This document shows, in pieces, positions 32,650-41,125 of a stretch of 64,000 nucleotides of DNA. The DNA is taken from positions 235,271 to 299,270 of the forward strand of contig JBGAKG010000010.1 in assembly GCA_044224495.1 (NCBI GenBank), given 5' to 3'. Position numbers and translations under genes: made by a program. A model generated the notes under the pieces. That model made no database searches and was not told the DNA's origin. It worked only from the letters and a program-made list of their open reading frames with translations. The stretch is from JBGAKG01 sp044224495 (GTDB lineage Bacteria; Myxococcota_A; Polyangia; Polyangiales; Polyangiaceae). Within the stretch, counting starts at the first letter, position 1. Every line of letters starts with the position of its first letter.

Positions 32650-34121
32650 TGGGGAGGGCACTCCGCGCCGTGGCCAGGTCGGTACTTCTGGATGCCGTCG
32701 GCGCTGCGATAGGGGATCAAGCACGTCTTCTCGGCGGTCGCGGTCGCCGGCGGGGAAGCGGTGGCCGAGCGGAGCGGTGGGGGACGAACGCTCGGCTTTG
32801 CCGAAGCGGTCGCGCTGGCCGCCGTCGCCGATGGGGACGCGCTCGCGGGGGCGACCGTCGGAGCCACGGTCGCGATCGAAGCGACGGAAGCCGCGGCGGA
32901 CGGCGGCGCCGCTGCTGCCGATGGGGGAGCCGAGCCTGCGGCCGGCGGAACGGTTGCCGGTGGCGTCCATAGGCTCCGCGTCGCCACCGTCGCGACCGCG
33001 CCGCCCAGGACGAGCGCGCCCACGATCCAGGGCCACGTGCGCCGCGCTCCGGAGGGGTGCGCTTCGCGTTGGACGGAGATCGAAGACACCTGGGAGGCGA
33101 GGTCGACGGTCGGCTCGTTCGGATCGCGCATCGGTTCGGTTTGCACGCGGTCCAGATCGAGCTTCTCCAGCTCGCGCACCCACTCCATGCGGGCGTCGAG
33201 CGCAGGCCCCGCGGTCGCCGTGACGCACTCGCCCACGATGTGGGCGGGAGCGGGAGTGATCGCCTTCTGGAGCGCGATGGCCATCTCCTGGGCGGTCGCC
33301 CAACGCTTCGAGCGTTCGCGCACGAGACCGCGCATCACGACCTGGTCGAGCGCGGCCGAGATCCCGGGGGCGCGCGTGCTGGGCGCCTCGACGTCGGCGA
33401 ACAGCACGCGCTCGACGACCGAGGCCTCGCTGTCGCCGCGGAAGAGCCGCTCGCCGGTGAGCGCCTCCCACAGCACGATCGATGCGGCATACACGTCGGT
33501 CTGCCGCGTGACCGGCTCGCGCCGGAGCTGCTCGGGTGCCATGTAGGAGAGCTTCCCCTTCACCTGGCCCTCGTGCGTGGTCTGCAAGCGCCCGACCGCC
33601 TTTGCGACGCCGAAGTCGAGCAGACGCGCGATGCCATCGACGCCCACGAGCACGTTCTGCGGCGACACGTCGCGGTGGACGATGTCGAGCGGCTCCCCGC
33701 CCACGCCGCGCGCCTCGTGCGCCGCATGGAGTCCCTGGAGCATCCCGACGACGATCGCCGCCGCGACCTCCGGGGCAATCCGCTGCTCGCGCGCGCGATA
33801 GTCGCCGAGGATCTTGGAGAACGACTCGCCGTGGACGTACTCCATGACGAGGAAGAGCTCCTCGGTCGTGGACACGACGTCCAGCACTGGTACCACATTG
33901 GGATGACGGATCCGCCCGGCGAGCTTGGCTTCGTCGAGGAACATCTCGACGAACGACGGTTCGTTGACGAACGATCCGTGCAGGCGCTTGATGGCGACGA
34001 TCGGCGAGAATCCACCGTCGGCGAGCATGCGTCCCAGGTGGACGCGCGCCATCCCGCCGGCCGCGATCTGCCGATGGAACACGTAGCGTCCGACGCGAAA
34101 GACGGGAGCGGACGCTTCCAT
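32646..34121 (-). CDS. Membrane Ser/Thr protein kinase
   Basis: 491 residues. Residues 11-275 are a complete Hanks-type kinase: Gly loop AAGGMARVHLG, catalytic Lys in VAIKRLHG, loop VHRDVSPQNVLV, metal-binding DFGVAKA and MAPEQLRREPV. A linker leads to one transmembrane helix (WPWIVGALVLGGAVATVA, near residue 370). A long Ala/Ser/Pro/Thr low-complexity stretch and a short Cys-containing C-terminal segment outside the membrane follow. It heads an operon with the PEGA-like and FGE-like genes, and an FHA-sigma54 activator gene lies just upstream on the same strand, suggesting a shared signalling path. TATTCT lies eight bases before the ATG. Confidence 0.92.
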   Translation of the reverse strand: MEASAPVFRVGRYVFHRQIAAGGMARVHLGRMLADGGFSPIVAIKRLHGSFVNEPSFVEMFLDEAKLAGRIRHPNVVPVLDVVSTTEELFLVMEYVHGESFSKILGDYRAREQRIAPEVAAAIVVGMLQGLHAAHEARGVGGEPLDIVHRDVSPQNVLVGVDGIARLLDFGVAKAVGRLQTTHEGQVKGKLSYMAPEQLRREPVTRQTDVYAASIVLWEALTGERLFRGDSEASVVERVLFADVEAPSTRAPGISAALDQVVMRGLVRERSKRWATAQEMAIALQKAITPAPAHIVGECVTATAGPALDARMEWVRELEKLDLDRVQTEPMRDPNEPTVDLASQVSSISVQREAHPSGARRTWPWIVGALVLGGAVATVATRSLWTPPATVPPAAGSAPPSAAAAPPSAAASVASIATVAPTVAPASASPSATAASATASAKPSVRPPPLRSATASPPATATAEKTCLIPYRSADGIQKYRPGHGAECPPQ

Positions 34122-34129
34122 GCCATTCG

Positions 34130-34135
34130 AGAATA
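34130..34135 (-). promoter_or_regulatory. Minus-10-like TATTCT, 8 bases before the kinase start
   Basis: TANNNT hexamer, no Shine-Dalgarno sequence; lies in the 28-base gap after the sigma54-activator gene. Confidence 0.4.
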
Positions 34136-34149
34136 CAACGAACGCGACG

Positions 34150-35475
34150 TCAGGAGTCAGTCCCGCGGCCGCGCACGCGTTGGAAGTAGCGACGCCCGAT
34201 CCCCGCCTCGCGGGCGGCCTTCGAGACGTTGCCGTCGTTTCGCGCGAGCATCTGGCTCACGTACGCTTGCTCGAACGCTTCGATCGCGAGCTGGCGGGCG
34301 AGCGAGAAGGGGAGCCCGCGCTTCACGAGCTCCTCGAGCACGCCTTCCCCGCGCGCTGCCGTCGCATCCCGCGTGATCGCGAGGCTCGACTCGCCGAGCG
34401 CGACGTGACGGGTGACCACGTTGCGGAGCTCGCGCACGTTCCCGGGCCAGGAGTGCTCCTCGAGCCGAGCGAGCCACTCGTCGCGGAGCGGAGCGCCGCC
34501 CAGCGCTTCGCTGAAGAGGTTCGCCAACAGCGCGACATCACCACGGCGCTCACGCAGCGGTGGGAGCGTGACACGCGCGACGCACAAGCGATGATAGAGG
34601 TCGTCACGGAACCGGCCGGCGCCGACCTCGCGATCGAGATCGCGGCGCGTCGCGGCCAAGATGCGCACGTCGACGCGGAGCGTCTTCGAGCCCCCGACGC
34701 GGCGGAACTCCGAGCGCTCGATCGCTCGTAGTAGCTTCGCTTGGAGCGGGAGATCGAGATCGCCGATCTCGTCGATGAGCAGCGTGCCGCCGTCGGCGAG
34801 CTCGAAGACCCCCTGCCGCAAGCCGGTCGCACCGGTGAAGGCTCCGCGCTCGTGGCCGAAGAGCTCGGCTTCGAGCAGCGACGGGGCGACGGCCGTGCAG
34901 TCCAGAACGACGAACGGCTGGCGCGCGCGGGGCCCCTGCTCGTGGAGGGATTCGGCGAGGACCTCCTTGCCGGTGCCGGTCTCGCCATCGATGACGACCG
35001 GGATCGTCGCGTCGGCGAGCTGGCGCAGGCGAGGGTAGAGGCGTCGCATCTCGACGCTGGCGCCGGCGAGCTTGCCGAACGCCCGCTCCTCGGGAAGTGG
35101 CACCATCCGATCGGAGCTGCGCTGAACTTCGATCGTCGTGTCGCCGATTCGCAGCGTCCCGCCTTCGCGCAGGATCGCGTCAGTCACGAGGACGCCGTTG
35201 ACGAGCGTGCCGTTGAGCGAGCCCGCGTCGCGGATGCGGAGGCCGGCGTCGACGACGTCGAGCGTGAGGTGGCGCCGCGATACGAGCGGATCCGTGACGC
35301 GCACCTCGCACGTATCGGACGTCCCGATCGTGAGCGGGGCGTCGCGACTGGCGTCCACGACGAGGGTGACTGGCTCGTTGCCGGGGGCGACGACGCGGAT
35401 CGTGAACGCGGCGCTCTTCGCGACGGGCGGCAAGCGGTGCACTGCGCGACGGGTGCCGTCGGGAGCGTCCGACAT
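34150..35475 (-). CDS. FHA-domain sigma54-dependent transcriptional activator
   Basis: 441 residues with three parts. An FHA domain (about 25-120: LTIGTSDTCEVRV, VSRRHLTLDV, SLNGTLVNG) reads phosphothreonine. An AAA+ domain (about 135-365) has Walker A GETGTGKE, the sigma54-contacting GAFTGA loop, Walker B GGTLLIDEIGDL and the WPGNVRELRN segment. A C-terminal Fis-type helix-turn-helix ends the protein (NVSKAAREAGIGRRYF). There is no receiver domain; the signal is probably phosphorylation by a Ser/Thr kinase, and the kinase gene next door is the obvious candidate. TACCAT lies six bases before the start. Confidence 0.93.
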   Translation of the reverse strand: MSDAPDGTRRAVHRLPPVAKSAAFTIRVVAPGNEPVTLVVDASRDAPLTIGTSDTCEVRVTDPLVSRRHLTLDVVDAGLRIRDAGSLNGTLVNGVLVTDAILREGGTLRIGDTTIEVQRSSDRMVPLPEERAFGKLAGASVEMRRLYPRLRQLADATIPVVIDGETGTGKEVLAESLHEQGPRARQPFVVLDCTAVAPSLLEAELFGHERGAFTGATGLRQGVFELADGGTLLIDEIGDLDLPLQAKLLRAIERSEFRRVGGSKTLRVDVRILAATRRDLDREVGAGRFRDDLYHRLCVARVTLPPLRERRGDVALLANLFSEALGGAPLRDEWLARLEEHSWPGNVRELRNVVTRHVALGESSLAITRDATAARGEGVLEELVKRGLPFSLARQLAIEAFEQAYVSQMLARNDGNVSKAAREAGIGRRYFQRVRGRGTDS

Positions 35476-35481
35476 CGCCCG

Positions 35482-35487
35482 ATGGTA
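35482..35487 (-). promoter_or_regulatory. Minus-10-like TACCAT, 6 bases before the start at 35475
   Basis: TANNNT hexamer with a six-base gap; supports 35475 rather than the open frame further upstream. Confidence 0.45.
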
Positions 35488-35537
35488 CCACGCGCGGAGC
35501 GCCTTCCGGTCACGCGGGCCGAGCACGCGAACGGAGA

Positions 35538-37118
35538 TCACTTTCGCTCGAGCGCGCCGATGTCGATGGCGGCGCCCTGGGGTCGCGTGGTGCCCGTGAG
35601 ATCGAGCGTGATGTCGAGCCCGTACTGAGTCTTGAACGCCGCGTAGACGGCGTCGAGGCTCCCTGCGTCGACCGCGGGCGACTGCGCAGTCAGGCCGAAG
35701 TCGAAGGACGCTGCAGCGACGAAGCCAGGCGCGCCCACGATGCAACCGGTGCATGCCCCCGTCCCGACCGTGCGCGCGTTCTCGTCGAACAGGTTCTTCG
35801 TGGCGGCGTAGGAGCTCGATTGCCCTTCGAGGAACACGTGGTGTCCGGTGGCGAGGACCTTCGCGATGATGTTGTTGGAGACGACCCACGCGCCGCCGTT
35901 CGGGGAGCGAATCCCCGAGTCGACGTCGTAGATCGTGTTGTCGACGATCGTGCGCTTGGTGCCGCCCCACAGCGAGAGCGCTGCGGACGAGTAGCCGGTG
36001 TTCGGGTTGAACCCCTTCTGGTGGATGCCGTAGATGACGTTCCCGACGAAGTAGTGACTGACCGAGACGTTGTCCGAGTCGGACGCGATCTGGATCCCGT
36101 TGTCGCAGTCGTGGACCAAGTTGCCGAGGAACCACACGCGCTCCGGGCCGTATTGGCCACCCAGGCCCGCGCCGCCGGACGAGTCCGACGGTCGATGCAG
36201 GTACGATTCGTTCTGCGAGAAGACGATGTCGCTCGCCTGCTTCGTCCACGCGCCGGTCTGCTTGTTCTCGTGGAGCTTGTTGCCGTTGATCCAGACGTGG
36301 TGGAGGTTCGCGCGGCCGCTGGCGCCATTGCCGTTGATCTGGATGCCGTCGCCGCTGTTGTGGAAGTACTCGCTGTCCAGGATCCACACGTGGTGGATCT
36401 GTCCGGTCGCGCTGCTGCTGCGATAGATGCCGGTGCCGTGCGTGTCCTGGTCGACGTTGATCTTCCAGTCGCCGTTGTCGTGAATGACGTTGTCGAGGAA
36501 GACGATGTTGGTCGTGTTGGCGGCGCTCCACGTCTGAATCCCGAAACCTCCTCCGCCCGAGAGCGTGCCGCTCACGTCGTTGTGGCGTACGGCGATGTGA
36601 TCGGCCGGTGCGAGCACGGTCCAACCGGGGCCGGCGAACGTGAGCTTCTCGATGATGCAGTAGGCGCCGCTGATCTCCCACGAGCCGGTCACCTTCGCGC
36701 CAGCCGCACCGCGGATGAACACGGGCTTCTGTGCGGTGCCCTGGCAGTTGATCGTGTTGGGCGAGGTGTGGTTCGCGGAGTACGTCCCCTGGAGCTCGAT
36801 GACGGTGCCGGCGGCGAGCGTGTTGGGCATCTTCGCGCCGTTCGCGACCGTGAGCGTCGTCGCACCCGCGACTTCGTCGATGCCGAACTCGGGTTTCGGA
36901 ACACCCAAGCGTTTGCCGAGCGGAGTCTGCGGCGGAGCGGCCGCATCCGTGCCACCCGCGTCGGGGGCGGTCGCCCCGTCGGGTGCGGCCGCGTCGGCCG
37001 CAGGAGCGCCGTCGTTGGAAGGCCCGGCGTCGCCCACGGGGACGGGTTCGTCCGCGGCGGGGCCGCAGTGGAGGAGGAAGAACGCGGCGGAGGCGGCGAC
37101 GAGGGCTCGGTGGTTCAT
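35538..37118 (-). CDS. Right-handed beta-helix lipoprotein
   Basis: 526 residues. Signal with lipobox FFLLHC, then an Asp/Ala/Gly/Pro tether (DAAAPDGATAPDAGGTDAAAPP). The body is a parallel beta-helix of the pectate-lyase/NosD type, recognisable from repeated rungs with Asn ladders (IVFLDNVIHDNGDW, VWFLGNLVHDCDNGIQI, RTIVDNTIYDVDSGI) and the ending PQGAAIDIGALERK typical of such proteins. Probably a surface polysaccharide-binding or -cleaving protein; no catalytic residues assigned. It is separated from the FHA-sigma54 activator by about 60 bases. Confidence 0.85.
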   Translation of the reverse strand: MNHRALVAASAAFFLLHCGPAADEPVPVGDAGPSNDGAPAADAAAPDGATAPDAGGTDAAAPPQTPLGKRLGVPKPEFGIDEVAGATTLTVANGAKMPNTLAAGTVIELQGTYSANHTSPNTINCQGTAQKPVFIRGAAGAKVTGSWEISGAYCIIEKLTFAGPGWTVLAPADHIAVRHNDVSGTLSGGGGFGIQTWSAANTTNIVFLDNVIHDNGDWKINVDQDTHGTGIYRSSSATGQIHHVWILDSEYFHNSGDGIQINGNGASGRANLHHVWINGNKLHENKQTGAWTKQASDIVFSQNESYLHRPSDSSGGAGLGGQYGPERVWFLGNLVHDCDNGIQIASDSDNVSVSHYFVGNVIYGIHQKGFNPNTGYSSAALSLWGGTKRTIVDNTIYDVDSGIRSPNGGAWVVSNNIIAKVLATGHHVFLEGQSSSYAATKNLFDENARTVGTGACTGCIVGAPGFVAAASFDFGLTAQSPAVDAGSLDAVYAAFKTQYGLDITLDLTGTTRPQGAAIDIGALERK

Positions 37119-37283
37119 CCCGACCGAACAGAGCAACGGCCGTTCCCGCGAAATCCGCAGTCTTTTCGCGATGCCCCCTGCGGTCCAGCAGGCCGCATGC
37201 GGTGCACTCGACCGCGTTGGCGTCGCCGACCGAGCCCACATCCGAGGTGAATACGCGCGAGAGCGCCGCGTCGAACCGCTCTC

Positions 37284-38135
37284 ATGAAACTCCGCCCCTT
37301 CCTCGTGCCCGCCCTCGCCTTCTCTTCGCTCGTCGTCGTCGCTTGCGCGGGGACGCCGTCGTCGTCGCCCACCTCGAACGACGATGCGGGCGCGCAGCCG
37401 GGCGCCGATGGAAGCGTCGCCGACGCGCTCGATCTCACGGTTCACGGGCGCGGGTTCGCGACGCAGTGGACGCTCACCGACGAGCCGACGATCGAGCTGG
37501 TCCTCGCGGCGCAGGACGCCGACACGAAGGAGCGGATCGGTTGGGAGGCGCAGATCGTCCAGAAGCCGGCCGACGAGTTCACGTTCACGTGGCCCGCGCG
37601 CTTGAAGCGTGGCGCGCGCTATGCGGTCGCGCTCGAAGGGTGGGGGACGTATGCCTACTTCGAAATTCCGGCGGTGCAGGCGAACGTCACGCTCGAGCTC
37701 GACGACCCGACCGTGAGCGCAGCGACGAAGCGCTACTTGGACGCGTTCGACGTGCTCGATACCCGATTGGGACTCGCGCCGGGTCGGTTCGAGGCGACGA
37801 ACCCGAGCACGGGGACGAAGATCGCGTTCGTGGTCGGCACCGAGGGCTATCTGAACGTCGCGCAGCTGATCTTCGGTTGCTCCGGCTCGACGGCGACGTG
37901 CGGCAACTACGGCGGTCACTCGGTCGTCCCGTGCACGCGGGCGTACGTTCGCGGCGACACGATGAAGGCGAAGGTCTCCGACTCGCTCAGCACGGGCCTC
38001 TCGATCGCTGCGACGGCCGCGGTTCAGGGCGACGCGATCGCGATCGAGGGGACCGTGAAAAGAGCGAACTGCTGCAACGAGACCATCGCCCTCACCGCGA
38101 AGCGGGTGAGCACCGATGCGGGCGGTTGTCGCTGA
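37284..38135 (+). CDS. Hypothetical lipoprotein
   Basis: 283 residues. Signal with lipobox VVVAC and a Ser/Thr/Gly/Asp tether. Two beta-rich regions follow (LDLTVHGRGFATQWTLTDEP and LKRGARYAVALEGWGTYAYFEIP), and the C-terminal half has six cysteines, including a CC pair. No family recognised. Convergent with a second lipoprotein gene, seven bases between stops. Confidence 0.6.
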   Translation: MKLRPFLVPALAFSSLVVVACAGTPSSSPTSNDDAGAQPGADGSVADALDLTVHGRGFATQWTLTDEPTIELVLAAQDADTKERIGWEAQIVQKPADEFTFTWPARLKRGARYAVALEGWGTYAYFEIPAVQANVTLELDDPTVSAATKRYLDAFDVLDTRLGLAPGRFEATNPSTGTKIAFVVGTEGYLNVAQLIFGCSGSTATCGNYGGHSVVPCTRAYVRGDTMKAKVSDSLSTGLSIAATAAVQGDAIAIEGTVKRANCCNETIALTAKRVSTDAGGCR

Positions 38136-38142
38136 AGCGCAC

Positions 38143-38568
38143 TCACCTCGTCGCCCAGATCTTCTGACCGGGGACGTCGCGGTGGGGTGGCGTACCTTCG
38201 CCCGAGCTTCCGCCGCTCGCCTCGAAGCTCGAGCCGGAGGTCGCGTTCGGGAGCTTCAACGGAAGACCTTCTTCGCTCGTCCAGTCGTCCTTCGGATCGA
38301 GGGGGAGCGTCTTCGCGTTGCGGTACGTCACCGGCGTTGCCGGCAGCGCCTTCTCGCGTGGCGAGAGGATCGCGTTGGCGCGCTGCTCGGCGTCGAGTCG
38401 CTTCGTCGACGGTGAGTCGAACGCGAGCGGTGCCTGTGGCGGCGCGCCGGCGTTCGTCGTCTCGACGGGCGCGGTGGAGGTCTTGGGTTCGTCCTTGCAC
38501 GCATCGAGCACCAGCGCGATGGCCAGCGCCGACACGAGGGACGCGGGGAAGAGGATGAGCTTTTTCAT
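38143..38568 (-). CDS. Small lipoprotein
   Basis: 141 residues from the ATG at 38568, which has a GAGAGGG ribosome-binding site. Signal with a lysine pair (MKKLILFPASL) and lipobox VLDAC; the remainder is short, Pro/Ser/Lys-rich and probably disordered. Function unknown. Lies next to the hemolysin-III-type gene, which is on the same strand upstream. Confidence 0.65.
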   Translation of the reverse strand: MKKLILFPASLVSALAIALVLDACKDEPKTSTAPVETTNAGAPPQAPLAFDSPSTKRLDAEQRANAILSPREKALPATPVTYRNAKTLPLDPKDDWTSEEGLPLKLPNATSGSSFEASGGSSGEGTPPHRDVPGQKIWATR

Positions 38569-38695
38569 GATGCCCTCTCGAAGTGCAAGCCGCGTGCACG
38601 CGCGGAGGGCGCGGAAATCTTTGGGTTCCCCGCGCGTGCGTCGCATTGCCGCGCGCAAAGACGCCACGCCGTGGAAGGAGCGCCCCGTCGCTCGC

Positions 38696-39346
38696 TCAGC
38701 GAAGCGCGACGAACACCGCTGCGAAGTGCAACGCGCTCGCGACGAGCACGAAGAGGTGCCACACCTCGTGGAAACCGAACTTTCCCGGTCGCGGGTTCGG
38801 CCACTTCGTCGCGTAGACGATCGCGCCGATCGAGTACACGACGCCGCCGCCGATCAGGAGCGCGAGCGCTGCCGGCGTGAGGCCGGAGGCGACGGCCTTC
38901 CAGCGGAGCACGGCGATCCATCCCGTCGCCAGGTACGCGACGGTGTAGAGCCAGCGCGGCGCTCCGAGCCAGAACGCGCGGAACAGGATGCCGGTGAGCG
39001 CCATCCCCCAGACCGCGCCGAGCATCGCCACGCGAGTCGCTCCGCTCAACGCGACGACGAAGAGCGGCGTCGACGTCCCCGCGATGAGCAGGAAGATCGC
39101 GGCGTGATCGAGGCGGCGAAGGCGGAGCGTGACCGCGTGCCCGAGATCGACGAGGTGGTACGCCGAGCTCGCCGCGAACAGCGCCACCAGCGTGGCGGCG
39201 TACACGAGCGCGGCGATCAAGTTCGCCCCGTGCGAGACCAGCGCGAGCGCCATCGCGCCGACCACCGCGAGCGCGCAGCCCGCGAGGTGACTGAATCCGC
39301 TGAAGGGCTCGCGTGCACGCGCCGCCCAGGTGCCGAGTGCCGTCAT
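38696..39346 (-). CDS. Hemolysin III/PAQR-family membrane protein
   Basis: 216 residues with seven predicted hydrophobic helices. Family motifs: FSGFSHLAGCAL near the N-terminus, SSAYHLVDLGHAV with RRLDHAAIFLLIAGTSTP in the middle, and GFHEVWHLFVLVASALHF at the C-terminus. These supply the His/Asp/Ser residues of the zinc-dependent membrane hydrolase site shared by PAQR and CREST proteins. Most bacterial members are not haemolysins; lipid-amide hydrolysis or membrane homeostasis is more likely. Confidence 0.88.
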   Translation of the reverse strand: MTALGTWAARAREPFSGFSHLAGCALAVVGAMALALVSHGANLIAALVYAATLVALFAASSAYHLVDLGHAVTLRLRRLDHAAIFLLIAGTSTPLFVVALSGATRVAMLGAVWGMALTGILFRAFWLGAPRWLYTVAYLATGWIAVLRWKAVASGLTPAALALLIGGGVVYSIGAIVYATKWPNPRPGKFGFHEVWHLFVLVASALHFAAVFVALR

Positions 39347-39447
39347 GTCGGCGAGCTTGCGCGCGTCGGGGGCGCGGCGCACGCCGGATGGCCGAATCGT
39401 GACGGGGCCGACGAAACGATGACACCGCGCGCGCCCGCGCGCGCAAT

Positions 39448-40077
39448 TTACTGCGGCGCCTTCGGATCGCAGAACGTCACGATGACCGAGTCGTACGTGA
39501 CGACCTCTTCGCTCGTCGACGGATCGGCGCCCACGACGACGGACAGCTTCGCATCCGGCGGCGGAGGCGGATCCATGTTGCAGCAGCAGCTCACGCCCTC
39601 TTCGTACCCGCGCCGGTTCTCTTTGACCTGGCCGACGAGCAAGTAGCGCGTGATCGCGCCCGACGCCGCGACGGCGAACGTGTACCCCGGTGGGATCTGG
39701 GTGACCAACGTGTCGCTCGTCCCGCCCGCGAGCCGGAGCGAGAGCTCGCGCTTTCGCCCGCTCGCTACCGCGCACGCGGCCTCGAAGGTGGTGGTCCCGG
39801 CGGTGTCGCCGAGCGTCAGCTCCACCGGGTCGGTCGCGGCGTGCTCTTTGGTGAAGGTGCACTCGCGGTTCACGCCGCGGAGCGTGAGCGTCTTCAGCTC
39901 CGGCTGCGGCTCGAGGCGCTTGTAGCCACGCCCGAAGAACGCGCGCTCGGCGTTGGTCCGCGCGGTCTCGTTCTCGTTCGCGGCGCGAGCGGTCATCTGC
40001 GCTCTGTCGGCGGCGCAAGCGGTGAGCGAGAGGAGGAGGAGGAGAGCGCTGCGCTGCATCGAAGGGGAGGATGGCAT
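39448..40077 (-). CDS. Hypothetical lipoprotein
   Basis: 209 residues (ATG 40077; 40059 is an equally good start). Lipobox SLTAC, then a charged helical stretch and a beta-rich domain with a CCC cluster (SCCCNMDPPPPPD) and a further pair of cysteines. Function unknown. Divergent from an exported beta-barrel-like gene 55 bases away. Confidence 0.6.
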   Translation of the reverse strand: MPSSPSMQRSALLLLLSLTACAADRAQMTARAANENETARTNAERAFFGRGYKRLEPQPELKTLTLRGVNRECTFTKEHAATDPVELTLGDTAGTTTFEAACAVASGRKRELSLRLAGGTSDTLVTQIPPGYTFAVAASGAITRYLLVGQVKENRRGYEEGVSCCCNMDPPPPPDAKLSVVVGADPSTSEEVVTYDSVIVTFCDPKAPQ

Positions 40078-40132
40078 GTTCCGTCACGCCTGGGGCGTTG
40101 ACACGTCGCGCCGACGCGGGGAGAACCAAGGA

Positions 40133-41125
40133 ATGCAAGTCGCGCGCTCCGCCGCCCTTGCCGCGTTCGTCGCGGTGATGGCGGCGCCGGGGGTGGCGCG
40201 CGCGGGCGAGCCCACCCTCCAGCTCGCGTGGGTACGTGGGCCTGGTGCCGAGGGCTGCCCGACGAGCGACGCCGTTCGTGCCGCCGTCGCCGCGCGGACG
40301 GGTCGCGATCCCTTCACGTTGAGCGGGGAGCGCTCCTTCGAGGTCGTCATCACGCGCGCCGGCGATACGTGGGTCGGCTCCTTCCTCGATCGCGCCGCGG
40401 ATGGAACGGTGCTCGGTGAGCGCCGCCTCGAGACGCGCTCCGCCGATTGCGAGTCGATCAGCCTCGCGCTCGTCCTGTCGCTGTCGCTGTCGGTGTCGTC
40501 GATCCTCCCACCGACCGCCCCCGTACCTTCGAGCACGGTCGCTCCGCCTCCGCCCGCGCCGCCGCCCGCTCCGACGGAGCCGCCTCCGCGCGCTCCATCC
40601 GCACCGGTCGCGCCGGCCGGCCCGCGGCTCGCGCGCGGCGCCTTTGCGCTGTCGCCGATCGCGGCGGCGGGGCTTCTTCCCGACATCGCGTTCGGGGTGT
40701 CGTCCGACGTGCAGCTCGCGCTCGGTCGTTTCTTCGCTCTCGGATCGAGCTTCGCGTATTTCCCCGAGGTGCGGCGCGGAGGCTTCGGCTTCGGCCTCAC
40801 CGCGATCGCGCTCGAAGGGTGTGCGGGCGCACCCTGGGGACGCCTGACGGTCGAGGGCTGCGTCGGCGTGTGGCTCGGCGCGATCCACTCCGTCGTCTAT
40901 CAGGCCTTCCCGACCGCCCCCGGCGATCGGCCGTGGGTCGCGGTGGACGTGGCCCCTCGCGCGCGCCTCCGGATCGTGGGACCGCTGGATTTGGTGGTGG
41001 GGCTGCACGTCTTGGTGTCCGCCACGCAGTACGGGTTCACGGTCGCCGGGCAGCCCGACTCGGCCTACGAGCAGTCCCGCGTCGGGGGGGCCGCCGAAAT
41101 CGGCATCGGGGCCGAAATCCCGTGA
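40133..41125 (+). CDS. Exported protein with predicted outer-membrane beta-barrel
   Basis: 330 residues. Signal peptide ending ARA, an N-terminal alpha/beta domain (about 25-110), a Pro/Ala linker (PPPPAPPPAPTEPPPRAP), then a C-terminal region of alternating hydrophobic/aromatic strands separated by Gly turns (FFALGSSFAYFPEVRRGGFGFGLTAIALEG), typical of a small outer-membrane barrel. AAGGA precedes the ATG. Its stop overlaps the GTG of the ECF sigma factor gene, so the barrel protein and the sigma factor are made together. The barrel may report envelope state to the membrane-tethered sigma factor; that is inference. Confidence 0.65.
   Translation: MQVARSAALAAFVAVMAAPGVARAGEPTLQLAWVRGPGAEGCPTSDAVRAAVAARTGRDPFTLSGERSFEVVITRAGDTWVGSFLDRAADGTVLGERRLETRSADCESISLALVLSLSLSVSSILPPTAPVPSSTVAPPPPAPPPAPTEPPPRAPSAPVAPAGPRLARGAFALSPIAAAGLLPDIAFGVSSDVQLALGRFFALGSSFAYFPEVRRGGFGFGLTAIALEGCAGAPWGRLTVEGCVGVWLGAIHSVVYQAFPTAPGDRPWVAVDVAPRARLRIVGPLDLVVGLHVLVSATQYGFTVAGQPDSAYEQSRVGGAAEIGIGAEIP

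Noticed and set aside
35476..37239. Upstream extension of the FHA-sigma54 activator frame
   Set aside because: The extra sequence is low-complexity Arg/His antisense to the beta-helix gene. The start at 35475 is backed by TACCAT six bases upstream and begins just before the FHA domain.
38696..41008. Long upstream extension of the hemolysin-III-type frame
   Set aside because: The extension crosses the oppositely oriented barrel gene and is basic low-complexity; the PAQR-type protein clearly starts near 39346.
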